This document shows positions 17,640-26,950 of a stretch of 64,000 bases of DNA, piece by piece. The stretch's first letter is position 1. The number at the start of each line of letters is the position of its first letter. Under the pieces are notes generated by a model. It saw nothing but the letters and a program-made list of their open reading frames with translations. It was not told the origin of the DNA and searched no databases. Origin of the DNA: an uncultured Balneola sp. (lineage in GTDB: Bacteria; Bacteroidota; Rhodothermia; Balneolales; Balneolaceae); the NCBI GenBank assembly GCA_902529365.1, contig CABZWK010000004.1:62001-126000 (forward strand), in the 5' to 3' direction. A program made the translations under genes and the position numbers.

Positions 17640-18269
17640 TTAGATCCAATCAAAAAAGCGCCCTAGGCCATTTATAACAAACTGTACCCCTATGGAAAGG
17701 GCAATAAAACCCATCATCCGGGTAATCACGGTCATGCCAGATTTCCCAATAAATTTGTTCAACCAGGGCGCCACCCTAAGTATGATAAAAGTTGACAGGA
17801 CCGTCAAAAAAACCGCAACTCCATATACCATGTAATCGGTCAAGCTAGCTGCTTGAGATCCAAATTCAATAACCACGGCAATGCTACCTGGGCCTGAGAG
17901 CAACGGCATTGCTAACGGACTAAAAGAAACATCTTCTTTTTCCATAGCTGCAACTTGATCTTCTTTTGATAGCTTCCTTCCCCCTATTTCAGGGTTCATC
18001 ATGGAAAAACCGGCTTTCATAATTACCAGGCCTCCAGCTATTCGAATTCCCAACATACTAATTCCAAAAAATTGCAGTATATACGTACCGACAAACAAAA
18101 AGGTAATTAGCACAAAAAACATATAACCGGTGGCTTTTCGGGCCGTCAGTTTGCGTTCATCTTCAGTGTCTTCCTTAGTTAAAGCCATAAAAACTGGCAT
18201 TGCGGTAATGGGATTAACCACCGAAAACAACGATGTAAAACTAGCAAATAAAAGAGCTAAAATTCCCAT
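17640..18269 (-). CDS. MarC-family integral membrane protein
   Basis: Six-span inner-membrane protein of the MarC/UPF0056 family, whose function remains unsettled (the name comes from an old link to antibiotic resistance that was not upheld). Features: N-terminal LFASFTSLFSVVNPITAMPVFMALT, the central FGISMLGIRIAGGLVIMKAGFSM and SPLAMPLLSGPGSIAVVIEF, and the last span MMGFIALSIGVQFVINGL. I start the gene at ATG 18267-18269 (MGILALLFASF); an ATG at 18389 would add 40 residues unlike any MarC N-terminus. Length about 209 residues, normal. A 147-base gap to the symporter. Confidence 0.88.
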   Translation of the reverse strand: MGILALLFASFTSLFSVVNPITAMPVFMALTKEDTEDERKLTARKATGYMFFVLITFLFVGTYILQFFGISMLGIRIAGGLVIMKAGFSMMNPEIGGRKLSKEDQVAAMEKEDVSFSPLAMPLLSGPGSIAVVIEFGSQAASLTDYMVYGVAVFLTVLSTFIILRVAPWLNKFIGKSGMTVITRMMGFIALSIGVQFVINGLGRFFDWI

Positions 18270-18510
18270 AATCGGCAGGAAAATTAAGGTTTGACACCCT
18301 TCTAGGGCACTCAGAGGATAGCTTTTATGATTATTAATATACAGTCGTGCTGAATAAAATAAATATACGGACTCTACATCGAATTTCATTCATACAGAGT
18401 TAATTTTCCTAAAATAATGCACGCTATTTTTAAGCTTCGTATTTTTGTTTGATAGTCTAAATCTCAACACCTTTACTCAACAAGCGCAGCTCGAACAAAC
18501 AAACATAAAT

Positions 18511-18951
18511 ATGTTACAACGCATAGATTCCATTATTGGGCGTCATCTTGGTCTAAGCCAAACCTTAATAGAGGTTGCGCTAGTACTACACGCCGAATTT
18601 GAGCATTTTGATTGGGTGGGTTTCTACCTCGATGATCAAGACAAAAAAGGCTTTTTAAAACTTGGGCCTTATGTAGGGCCGGCCACCGATCATGTTTCTA
18701 TACCATATGGAAAGGGTATTTGTGGTCAAGTTGCGGTCTCACTGCAAACATTTGTTTCACAAGATGTGAGTGCAGAGGATAATTATATTGCCTGCAGTAC
18801 CGAGGTGCAGTCGGAATTAGTAGCGCCCATTCTAAAAAATGGGGTATTTGTCGCTCAAATAGATGTTGATTCAAACACAAAGAATTCAATCACCAAAGAG
18901 CAAACCGAGCTACTAGAAGCAATTTGCACTAAATTATCGCCTCTTTTTTAA
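18511..18951 (+). CDS. GAF-domain free methionine-(R)-sulfoxide reductase-like protein
   Basis: A single GAF domain of about 146 residues from the ATG at 18511 (a TTG at 18445 would add 22). FDWVGFYLDD, GPYVGPA, IPYGKGICGQVA, IACSTEVQSELVAPI and AQIDVDS match the fRMsr family, which reduces free methionine-R-sulfoxide. The cysteines of GICG and IAC (the latter is the catalytic one in E. coli) are present. The third family cysteine, ten residues before GICG in E. coli, is replaced by His (ATDHVSIPYG), so the disulfide relay may differ. Cytoplasmic; isolated between divergent and convergent neighbours. Confidence 0.82.
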   Translation: MLQRIDSIIGRHLGLSQTLIEVALVLHAEFEHFDWVGFYLDDQDKKGFLKLGPYVGPATDHVSIPYGKGICGQVAVSLQTFVSQDVSAEDNYIACSTEVQSELVAPILKNGVFVAQIDVDSNTKNSITKEQTELLEAICTKLSPLF

Positions 18952-19045
18952 CATTTCCTATCGGTTTCCAGAAACTTAATGTTTCTCTAAAACTTTTGTT
19001 TTTTTAGAACCTTAATGTTACTGAACCATTGTAACTACTAAGTCC

Positions 19046-20086
19046 CTAAAAAGGACATCTGGTCCTGCTGATTAACTGAATTTCATTAATCTCATCAGGA
19101 ATAATGACTCGGGTATAGGGTTGATCAAACCATTCGGTATACCACTGATCGCGAACCTGACCTCGGAGTTCCACGTAAAAATGCTGCTCAGAAGCCTCAT
19201 CAATTAGCACGGGATAGGCACTTGTTACGACAAGGTCTTCTAAATGACCATCGAAGTACCACGTTTCACTTTCATCACACAAAACAAATTCTGGTCCTGA
19301 CGGTCCCTTCATATACCCTCGATACACATTAAAATTATCCCGCTGAATCGTTGCGTCACGTAAAGCCTTCATCTGTACGACCATGTTTAACACATCGCTG
19401 CTCGTACTACTCTTTTCGTAGGTGTCTGGGCTTAAGTGCTGATATCGTCTAAAATAATTCTCAACACGGGCCTCCACATGCATCACCCATTCATCCTCCA
19501 GCGACAAGCTATCCCTTACCAAAGAATCCGCTGGTTCTAAGGTCCAGATATCAGATTGATCAAAGTTCTGATATACTCGTTGCCAATCAGGCTCTTCAAA
19601 CCATTCTGGTAAACAATATTCGAATCGATCCGTCTCCTTAAAATCGTTGCATTCTCCTTGAATAAACCATCGAATATTACGTTGAGGTAATTCGACATCA
19701 ATGGCAGTGTTTTTCTCCCAAAACAGAAGATAAGTCCCCTCAATGTCTTTTGTTTTTTTTATCCTCAAGGCATGATAGGGGGATATAGACGAGCTTAATA
19801 CCACTCTAAACTCTTCCTCTTCTTCACCTAGGATACCCTCATACATCGCTCCCCACCCCAGTGAATCGGCAATTTCTTGAGGAAAAGCTCGTGGGCTGCT
19901 TAATACGGTCGTTGGTAACACTACGTGCTCTACCTTTGACATTTTATGCGTACTTCCGCAGGAACTAAACATGGAAACGCTAATAAACGCGACAAGCGCC
20001 GTGAGGATAACCGTCTTCCTATTGCTCTGTGTTATTTTTGTGCTTTGAACAACACTAGTCCCAGTTACTTCCATATCAATCATCAT
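19046..20086 (-). CDS. Lipoprotein of unknown function
   Basis: Not recognised. The 346-residue protein has a basic N-region, a hydrophobic stretch (TVILTALVAFISVSMF) and a lipobox-like SMFSSC, predicting lipidation at the cysteine near residue 43. The next residues (GSTHKM) lack a clear retention signal. The body is acidic and rich in Trp/Tyr, with no repeat or catalytic motif I can identify; WFIQGECNDF, WYFDGHLEDLVV and WYTEWFDQPY look like beta strands. It starts 3 bases after the stop of the isomerase gene on the same strand and is probably co-transcribed with it and with the Lgt-family gene. Confidence 0.7.
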   Translation of the reverse strand: MMIDMEVTGTSVVQSTKITQSNRKTVILTALVAFISVSMFSSCGSTHKMSKVEHVVLPTTVLSSPRAFPQEIADSLGWGAMYEGILGEEEEEFRVVLSSSISPYHALRIKKTKDIEGTYLLFWEKNTAIDVELPQRNIRWFIQGECNDFKETDRFEYCLPEWFEEPDWQRVYQNFDQSDIWTLEPADSLVRDSLSLEDEWVMHVEARVENYFRRYQHLSPDTYEKSSTSSDVLNMVVQMKALRDATIQRDNFNVYRGYMKGPSGPEFVLCDESETWYFDGHLEDLVVTSAYPVLIDEASEQHFYVELRGQVRDQWYTEWFDQPYTRVIIPDEINEIQLISRTRCPF

Positions 20087-20088
20087 CG

Positions 20089-21006
20089 CTATTTAAGAGT
20101 GCACAGCTCAATGGCTCTTGCCAGTGAATCAAACTTGTTTTCTGCGGTAGGTATAAATTCCTGTGCCACATGGCCTGTAAATCCGGTGCTTTGTATAGCT
20201 TGCATAATAGCAAGGTAATTTAATTCTTGGCTTTGGTCTATTTCATTTCTTCCGGGTACCCCTGCCGTATGATAGTGGGCAATATAAGGGTGATATTTCT
20301 GAATCGTTGCGATGATATCGCCTTCCATGACCTGCATGTGGTATATATCGTATAATAATTTAAAATGGTTTGAGCCTATTTTCTCGCACAAGCTTGCACC
20401 CCAAGCCGTATGATCACACTGATAATCTTTGTGGTCCACCTTTGAGTTCAACAACTCCATAACCAGTATAATCCCATATTTTTGAGCTAGAGCGACAATG
20501 GGATCTAAGCCAATAGCACAATGCTCCATTCCCTGCTCGTCTCCAATGCCACGCCTATTACCAGAGAAACAAATAAGATTCTGAATGCCTAGATCGGCCA
20601 AAACAGGAATTAGCTCACTATATTCTTTTTGTAATGCAGCATGATAAGCAGGATCATTAAACCCATTACTTAAACTTAAGGGGACGCTGTTAGCAACGGC
20701 GCAATGTAGCCCCCTCTGCTGTACTTTTTTAATATCAGGGGGGTCCAGCAGCTCAATGGAATCAATGTTGAGCTCAATGGCCACTTCGCACAGTTCTTCA
20801 AGTGGCACAGAAGAATAGGTCCACCTACAAACCGAGTGTTTATATCCCTGCTCAGAAAACCCTGAACCACTCGTGTCACTGGATGATGTGTGCTCGTTCT
20901 TCGTAAAAGCTCGCGGGGCATCTGAAAGGCTAGAAATCGTATCTTTAACTGCTTTTATACCTAGTGCGGAAGCAAAAATTCCTTTAATCGCTTTTTTTCT
21001 ATCCAT
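20089..21006 (-). CDS. TIM-barrel sugar isomerase (hydroxypyruvate isomerase-like)
   Basis: Xylose-isomerase-like TIM barrel. An N-terminal leader (KKAIKGIFASALGIKAV) without a twin-arginine motif may direct export or be vestigial. After it, KHSVCRWTYSSVPLEELCEVA is the typical start of hydroxypyruvate-isomerase-like proteins. Putative metal/catalytic residues: Glu in VMELLNSKVDHKDYQCD, Asp/His in LLYDIYHMQVMEGD, His in HYHTAGVPGRNEID, Glu in AQEFIP. All four barrel ligands seem present, so it is probably active; the substrate could be hydroxypyruvate or another small keto sugar. A Gfo/Idh oxidoreductase, often paired with such enzymes, lies at 25.5 kb on the other strand. Confidence 0.82.
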   Translation of the reverse strand: MDRKKAIKGIFASALGIKAVKDTISSLSDAPRAFTKNEHTSSSDTSGSGFSEQGYKHSVCRWTYSSVPLEELCEVAIELNIDSIELLDPPDIKKVQQRGLHCAVANSVPLSLSNGFNDPAYHAALQKEYSELIPVLADLGIQNLICFSGNRRGIGDEQGMEHCAIGLDPIVALAQKYGIILVMELLNSKVDHKDYQCDHTAWGASLCEKIGSNHFKLLYDIYHMQVMEGDIIATIQKYHPYIAHYHTAGVPGRNEIDQSQELNYLAIMQAIQSTGFTGHVAQEFIPTAENKFDSLARAIELCTLK

Positions 21007-21035
21007 TTTTAATACCCACTTTAGCTGGTCATGAG

Positions 21036-21905
21036 TTAACTGGTCTTAAGCTGTACTTTTTTAAGATACTTCATCAACAAGATACCAACAATAATCACAT
21101 AGGCAAGCAAACTAAGCTGCAGATTAGTCATATTTGCAAAAGCTACAAACTCTCTGTCTCCTCTTATAAACTCTAAGGCAAAGCGAAGTAACGCATAACC
21201 GCCGGTATGTACATAAAATATAATGGGCGAATTTTTGTTACTCTTCCAATACTTGTTAAATACATAGATAACCACAGCAAGTATAGCAAAATCTCCAAGC
21301 ATTTCGTACAGCTGCGTCGGATGTAGAGGGGCACTCATCGTAGAGCCCGCTTCCACAAGGCCTCGTTCAAATGACCATTGCCAAGCGGAGGATGAATAGG
21401 CTAATTCTGTTTCAAACGAAGGCACCCATGTACCATAACGTGGAAATTGAACCCCAAATATGCTGTTAGTGGCTGTTCCGTAAGCGTCTCCATTAAAAAA
21501 GCAACCGATACGCCCAACTGCTTGGCCTATTAAAATACCGGGTGACAACAAGGAGAAGTATTCGAAATAGTTTAATTTCTTTATTTTGGTAAAAAAATAA
21601 CCCCCTAGCATTCCCCCCAAAAGTCCTCCTGTTATACTATTGCCCGCTCCGCTCAGGCTAAACAGGATGGCTGGATCACTCAAGAATAAATCTAGATTCC
21701 AAAACAGAAAATGAGAGAGCCGAGCCCCTAGCAAAGCTCCCAAAATAGACCAAGTCACCAAGCCTTCAAATAACTCTGTTTTGCCACCATTCGCTTTTAC
21801 CCACCTATAACAAACATATACCCCAAGACCTATCGAGATTAAAAAATATAGACCCTCATAAAAATAAATTTGATTAAAGCCTATATCTAAATGGATGGGA
21901 AACAT
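21036..21905 (-). CDS. lgt: Prolipoprotein diacylglyceryl transferase family protein, divergent
   Basis: Seven-span inner-membrane protein of the Lgt family, which attaches diacylglycerol to lipobox cysteines. The arginine motif is present as VGRIGCFFNGDAYG (usual GRxGNFxNxExxG), as are LHPTQLYEMLGDF and RFALEFIRGDRE. Two positions differ from E. coli-type Lgt: the HGG motif reads ITGGLLGG (His to Thr), and Asn of GRxGN is Cys. Such variants occur in Lgt-family paralogues, so whether this is the housekeeping enzyme is uncertain. I use the ATG at 21903-21905; the extra MII before it would need a TTG start. Upstream of the isomerase gene in the same direction. Confidence 0.78.
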   Translation of the reverse strand: MFPIHLDIGFNQIYFYEGLYFLISIGLGVYVCYRWVKANGGKTELFEGLVTWSILGALLGARLSHFLFWNLDLFLSDPAILFSLSGAGNSITGGLLGGMLGGYFFTKIKKLNYFEYFSLLSPGILIGQAVGRIGCFFNGDAYGTATNSIFGVQFPRYGTWVPSFETELAYSSSAWQWSFERGLVEAGSTMSAPLHPTQLYEMLGDFAILAVVIYVFNKYWKSNKNSPIIFYVHTGGYALLRFALEFIRGDREFVAFANMTNLQLSLLAYVIIVGILLMKYLKKVQLKTS

Positions 21906-22050
21906 GATAATCAAAGGTTGGTTGGGGCGCTGCGGTTATGGCCATTTTTTGGTTCTTCCTTAATAATACTGAAAGCTCATTTATGATGGTATTATCAATT
22001 TATAAGGTATCGTGCCCTAATGAATCCACATGAATACACCAATTATTCTA

Positions 22051-24990
22051 TTATAGCTGCCCTAGTGCTTTCAAATAGTCTTTTAAGAAGCGGCCTGTGT
22101 GACTATCATTCATGGCCATTATTTCTTCAGGCGTTCCCTCCGCAACCACTTGTCCGCCCCTAAATCCACCGTCTGGGCCTACATCAATGAGCCAATCCGC
22201 ACTCTTAATGACATCGAGATTATGCTCAATAATAATTACCGAGTGCCCGGCCTCAACTAATTCGTTGAAGGCTTTGAGTAACTTTGCAACATCATCGAAA
22301 TGAAGGCCAGTGGTTGGTTCGTCAAAGAAATAAATAGTGTGTTCGTGACTTGTTTTGGTTAGAAACCTTGCCAATTTGACCCGCTGTGCTTCTCCGCCGG
22401 AAAGAGTAGTTGCACTTTGGCCTAAAGTAAGATACCCTAACCCAACTTTTTCTAGGGGTTCTAGTTTTTTCACTATATTTGACTCATCCACAAAAAAGTC
22501 AATGGCTTCTGATATAGGCATATTTAAAACCTGCTCGACGCTTTTACCTCGATAGAGTACCTGCAAAATATCCTTCCGGAATCGAGCACCATTGCACTCC
22601 TCACAAATGAGTTCTATATCTGCCATGAATTGCATTTCAATCTTTTGAACCCCTTCACCCTGGCAACTTTCGCACCGACCACCTGGCACGTTGAAACTAA
22701 AATGACCGGGAGTATAGCCCATGATTTTAGCTTGCCTAGTGCTTGCAAAAACATCTCGTATACCATCGAAAGCCTTCGTATAGGTAGCTGGGTTTGATCG
22801 AGAAGATCGCCCAATTGGGGATTGATCGACCATTTCAACATGATGAACCCTCCCCATCCCTGTTAAGGACCGGTGGCGTCCCACTGTTTCGTTATAATTA
22901 CCAAAATGCTTTTTTATCCCTTTATACACTGTATCGTGCACAAGGGTTGATTTTCCTGACCCTGAAACCCCAGTTACTACCAGCAATAACCCAAGTGGGA
23001 TATTCACATCCACATTTTTCAGATTATGCTCGCTTGCTCCCTTCAATTCTAAGAAATGACCTGAACCTGAGCGTCGCTGAGCAGGCATGGGGATGAGCGT
23101 TTTTCCGCTCAAATAACGGCCTGTTAAGGTTGGCGCCTCTAATAATTGGGGGAATGCTCCCTCAAAAACCACTTCACCCCCATGAACCCCAGCAAATGGC
23201 CCAATATCAATAATATGATCTGCTGCTCGTATCATTTCACTGTCATGCTCAACTACAAGCACCGTGTTTCCAATGTCTCGAAGAGATTCTAGAATCTTAA
23301 TAAGCCGGTCATTATCCCTGGGATGCAGGCCTATGGTTGGCTCATCGAGCACATATAAACTACCTATTAAAGAACTTCCCAGAGCGTTTGCTAAGCTTAT
23401 TCGCTGTGACTCTCCACCGCTTAAGGTATTGGCTAGCCGATCAAGGGTAAGATAATCTAGGCCAACCTCAACTAAATATTTAAGTCGTTTTTTTATCTCA
23501 TACACCAATTGTCCGGCAACACCTAGTTCGAATTCATTTAACTTAAGTACATCAAAGTACTCCTTAGCATGACCAATAGTTAATTCAGAGACCTCACCAA
23601 GATGCATCTCACCCAATCGTACATACTGTGCATCTTTTCTAATGCGATACCCTTCACATTCTGAGCAACGACTATATCCTCTATAACGAGCATATAGCAC
23701 GCGCATATGTACTTTATAATTTTGTGATCGTACCTGATCAAAGAAGGCGTGAATACCAATGTACTCATCTTTTCCTTTCCATAGCGCTCGCTTAACCTCT
23801 TTTGGTAGCTCACGGTATGGGAGATCAATAGGCCACTGTTCGCGCGCAGCCACGCGAATTAAGTCACGTAAATGCTGAGAAAATTTAGGAGAGTTAAAAG
23901 GAGCGATGGTATTGTTTCTAATGCTTTTCTCGTGATCAGGTATGACAAGATTTTCATCTATCCCAGCCACCCGACCAAAGCCTTCGCATTTAGAACAAGC
24001 ACCAAATGGATTGTTGAATGAGAACATTTGTGGCGTTGGCTCAACAAACTCAATACCATCCCTCTCAAAACGTTCACTAAAGGGCTGTTCCTGTTCCCCC
24101 CGAACCTTAATAGAGGCTTTACCCAGGCCTTGCCTAAATGCGGTTTCAAGGGAATCTGCCATGCGAGATCTAGTGGTATCATCAAGTTTATTGACCAGTC
24201 GATCGACCAATACTCTATAATCGCTAAGGCGATGATTATTAGGTAACACTAGATGATCATTTTTCTCTTGTGAAGAGTTTTTTTTCGTCGCTTTAGCTGA
24301 TTTTGTCTCTGACTTTTTACCCGTTTCTTTCCCCTCAGCCTCTATTTGGGATGCTGGGGTTACGGTGGTTAAATCCAACACTTCTTCTGTAGCCATGTGC
24401 AATAGGCGAGTAAAACCTTTTTCCTTCAGTAGTTTTAACTCATCGCTAATCAAATGCCTGCCGTGCTCAGGAATGGGATACAGTACATAGAATCGAATGC
24501 CTTCCTCAATATGTTCTTCAATATAATTAACCACATCTCCTGGTGTATCTTTTGTCACTAATTTACCTGATTTCGGACTATAGGTTTTTCCGATACGCGC
24601 AAATAATAAGCGCAGATAATCATAGATTTCAGTGGTCGTTCCAACCGTTGAGCGAGGATTGGATGAGGTTGTTTTTTGTTGAATGGCCATGGCTGGAGAG
24701 ACGCCATGAATATGATCTACCTCCGGCTTATCCATCCTCTCTAGGAATTGTCGAGCATAACTAGATAGGCTTTCAACATACCGTCTTTGGCCTTCGGCGT
24801 AAATAGTATCAAAGGCTAAACTAGACTTTCCAGAGCCGGAAACCCCGGTTATAACCGTTAGACTATTCCGAGGGATCTGAACCTCAATATTCTTCAGATT
24901 ATGAGTTCGCACACCTTGTACTACGATGGGTCGCGACTTTTGTGGGTTATCTTTCTTTTGGCTTGTATGTTCCGTGGCTTGTTTAGACAC
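22051..24990 (-). CDS. uvrA: Excinuclease ABC subunit A
   Basis: Damage-recognition ATPase of nucleotide excision repair. Two ABC modules are visible: Walker A GVSGSGKSSLAFDT near residue 48 and GVSGSGKSTLVHDT in the second half; signatures NTLSGGESQR and TTLSGGEAQR; Walker B LYVLDEPTIGLHP and YFFDEPTTGLHF. Zinc fingers: CSKCEGFGRV with CSECEGYRI, and CESCQGEGV with CEECNGARF. VDQSPIGRSSRSNPATY is the UvrB-interacting region. At 979 residues it is about 35 longer than usual because of a Lys/Glu/Ser-rich insert at about residues 205-245 (EGKETGKKSETKSAKATKK). GTG start (24988-24990). Confidence 0.97.
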   Translation of the reverse strand: MSKQATEHTSQKKDNPQKSRPIVVQGVRTHNLKNIEVQIPRNSLTVITGVSGSGKSSLAFDTIYAEGQRRYVESLSSYARQFLERMDKPEVDHIHGVSPAMAIQQKTTSSNPRSTVGTTTEIYDYLRLLFARIGKTYSPKSGKLVTKDTPGDVVNYIEEHIEEGIRFYVLYPIPEHGRHLISDELKLLKEKGFTRLLHMATEEVLDLTTVTPASQIEAEGKETGKKSETKSAKATKKNSSQEKNDHLVLPNNHRLSDYRVLVDRLVNKLDDTTRSRMADSLETAFRQGLGKASIKVRGEQEQPFSERFERDGIEFVEPTPQMFSFNNPFGACSKCEGFGRVAGIDENLVIPDHEKSIRNNTIAPFNSPKFSQHLRDLIRVAAREQWPIDLPYRELPKEVKRALWKGKDEYIGIHAFFDQVRSQNYKVHMRVLYARYRGYSRCSECEGYRIRKDAQYVRLGEMHLGEVSELTIGHAKEYFDVLKLNEFELGVAGQLVYEIKKRLKYLVEVGLDYLTLDRLANTLSGGESQRISLANALGSSLIGSLYVLDEPTIGLHPRDNDRLIKILESLRDIGNTVLVVEHDSEMIRAADHIIDIGPFAGVHGGEVVFEGAFPQLLEAPTLTGRYLSGKTLIPMPAQRRSGSGHFLELKGASEHNLKNVDVNIPLGLLLVVTGVSGSGKSTLVHDTVYKGIKKHFGNYNETVGRHRSLTGMGRVHHVEMVDQSPIGRSSRSNPATYTKAFDGIRDVFASTRQAKIMGYTPGHFSFNVPGGRCESCQGEGVQKIEMQFMADIELICEECNGARFRKDILQVLYRGKSVEQVLNMPISEAIDFFVDESNIVKKLEPLEKVGLGYLTLGQSATTLSGGEAQRVKLARFLTKTSHEHTIYFFDEPTTGLHFDDVAKLLKAFNELVEAGHSVIIIEHNLDVIKSADWLIDVGPDGGFRGGQVVAEGTPEEIMAMNDSHTGRFLKDYLKALGQL

Positions 24991-25501
24991 TCGCTCTCGT
25001 CCACTCCTGATAGTATGCTAATTAGTTAATCCTGAAAGATAGCATTTTCATAGGCCTTATCTAAGCTGTTTATCGGTATTTTATTTCGCTTTTTTCTGTA
25101 TTTCAAGTCAAAATGAACCCATTCTTCGCCATCCGACTCTAAAAATAAGGCATCACATTTTCATCCATCAAAATAGAGTGGAAGACCCATCTATGCAGGG
25201 CCATACCAAGCATATATAACAGTAAAATCATACGCGCTGGTTGGGTATTCATTTCTTTCTAGACTTCGGTAACAAAATAAGTTTGGTATCACGCCATCTG
25301 TTGAGTTTTGCTGATATTGCTTTGTTGACGTAGCTTTATGGGTATTTTTTTTGCTTTATTTGCATTAACCAGCAGACCTTAGCCGTAGATTAGCCTTACG
25401 TTAAATTATGTTCGCCTGCATAGTATTCCTGATTTGGTCTTGGTGATTGATGCTAATTTTTGCGTAATTCCATGCATCTAACTTTAATAAACGTTGCGGC
25501 T
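24991..25501 (+). other. 511-base divergent intergenic region, uvrA / Gfo-Idh gene
   Basis: It separates divergent uvrA and the oxidoreductase, so it should carry promoters for both; I see no TAnnTTTG box I would trust. The only coding candidate is a 37-codon minus-strand ORF at 25139-25252 (starts MNTQPARMILLLYML) that would encode one short hydrophobic helix; it has no convincing ribosome-binding site and may be chance. No RNA-like hairpin or repeat noticed. Confidence 0.4.
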
Positions 25502-26950
25502 ATGAAGAGAAAAGATTTTATAATGAGGGTTGGTTTAGCGGGCGCTGGATTTAGTATTGTTCCTCGTCATGTATTGGGTGGCAAGGGTTTCACTGCGCCT
25601 AGCGACACCTTATATGTTGGGGCTATCGGGGCAGGTGGAAGGGGAAATGACAACCTCCGTCAGCTAGCTCTACATCGAAATGTAAAAATATCTCATTTGT
25701 GCGACGTGGATGAACGTATGGTAAGCCGCGCAAAGGAGGCCTATCCAAATGCGCCTTTTTATAAAGATTATCGAAAAATGCTGGATTCGCATGAATCCGA
25801 AATAGATGCCATAGTCGTGTCTACTCCAGATCATAACCATGCGTTACAAACGATGGCGGCCATTCAGCGAGGCATGCATGTATATGTTGAAAAACCCTTA
25901 ACGCATGATATCTATGAGGCCAGGATACTGACGGAGGCTGCAAAAAAACATAAAGTAGTCACACAAATGGGTAATTACGGGTCTTCAGGTGACGGGGTTC
26001 GGCAAATGAAAGAATGGTTACAAGCGGGTATTATTGGTAAAGCCCATACAGTCTATGTTTGGACTAATCGCCCTGTTTGGCCCCAGGGAATTAGTTGGCC
26101 GACAAGTCCCGCGTCAGTGCCTGAGGGATTGGACTGGGACTTATGGTTGGGTACGGCACCATACAAAGAATATGTGGAGGGGCTCGCTCCCTTTAATTGG
26201 AGGGGATGGTCGGATTATGGAACCGGCGCGCTCGGAGACATGGGATGCCATTTAATGGAAACTCCTTTTAATGTTCTTGATCTTGGCTACCCAGACCGAG
26301 TTGAATGTAGTGTTGGAGCGGTTTATGTTGACGAATTCCGGCGCGGCGAATTTCCTGATGGATTTCCACCTTCTTCACATGTGGTTTTACGCTTTCCTTA
26401 TCAAAATGGTGATTTTATAAAATTGCATTGGATGGACGGGGGTATTCAGCCTGCCAGACCTGAAGAATTGGAACCTGATGAACTCATGGGTGATGGGGTT
26501 AACGGGGTAATTATTATCGGGGATCGCGGTAAAATGATGTGCGACACCTATGGTCGAAACGCTCGTCTTCTCCCTACTAGCTTGAATGACCATGTGCAAG
26601 TGCCCCAAACACTACCCCGTGTTCCTGAAGGACATCATCATCAATGGGTAAATGCTTGTTTAGCGGGATATGGCGAACATGAGCTGAGTTCCTCTTTTGA
26701 TATCGCAGGTCCACTAACCGAAAGTGTGCTAATGGGAAATTTAGCTATACGTAGTTACGACTATAAAGAAGAATACAAGGAAACATACACCGAAGAAGGG
26801 GTAGAGATGGAGAGGACACGCACTCGCTACCCAGGTCGTGGCATTCAACTTTTATGGGACGGGCCAACCATGAAGGTAACCAATTTCGAACCAGCTAATG
26901 CTTTTGTCCGTAGAAAATACCGAGAAGGATGGGGCACAGGAGCGCTTTAG
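25502..26950 (+). CDS. Gfo/Idh/MocA-family oxidoreductase, exported type
   Basis: NAD(P)-dependent sugar oxidoreductase family. After an export-like leader (KRKDFIMRVGLAGAGFSIV) comes the Rossmann motif YVGAIGAGGRGNDNL, then HLCDVDERM, VVSTPDHNHALQTMAAIQRGMHVYVEKPLTHDIYEA (the EKP lysine is the catalytic signature) and the C-terminal substrate domain containing GTGALGDMGCHLMETPFNVLDLG. Bacteroidota carry many such paralogues with leaders; substrates are generally unknown. I start at ATG 25502 (MKRKDF); ATG 25472 and TTG 25460 lie in frame upstream but add residues without signal-peptide character. It overlaps the convergent sugar dehydrogenase by 4 bases. Confidence 0.88.
   Translation: MKRKDFIMRVGLAGAGFSIVPRHVLGGKGFTAPSDTLYVGAIGAGGRGNDNLRQLALHRNVKISHLCDVDERMVSRAKEAYPNAPFYKDYRKMLDSHESEIDAIVVSTPDHNHALQTMAAIQRGMHVYVEKPLTHDIYEARILTEAAKKHKVVTQMGNYGSSGDGVRQMKEWLQAGIIGKAHTVYVWTNRPVWPQGISWPTSPASVPEGLDWDLWLGTAPYKEYVEGLAPFNWRGWSDYGTGALGDMGCHLMETPFNVLDLGYPDRVECSVGAVYVDEFRRGEFPDGFPPSSHVVLRFPYQNGDFIKLHWMDGGIQPARPEELEPDELMGDGVNGVIIIGDRGKMMCDTYGRNARLLPTSLNDHVQVPQTLPRVPEGHHHQWVNACLAGYGEHELSSSFDIAGPLTESVLMGNLAIRSYDYKEEYKETYTEEGVEMERTRTRYPGRGIQLLWDGPTMKVTNFEPANAFVRRKYREGWGTGAL

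Noticed and set aside
18970..19003. AGAAAC-TTAAT-GTTTCT hairpin followed by T-rich sequence after the GAF gene
   Set aside because: Stem of only 6 bp, A+T-rich, with the T-run 10 bases away; too weak to call.
25139..25252. 37-codon hydrophobic ORF on the minus strand in the uvrA upstream gap
   Set aside because: No ribosome-binding site or promoter, isolated, length expected by chance in this composition; kept only as a note on the gap.
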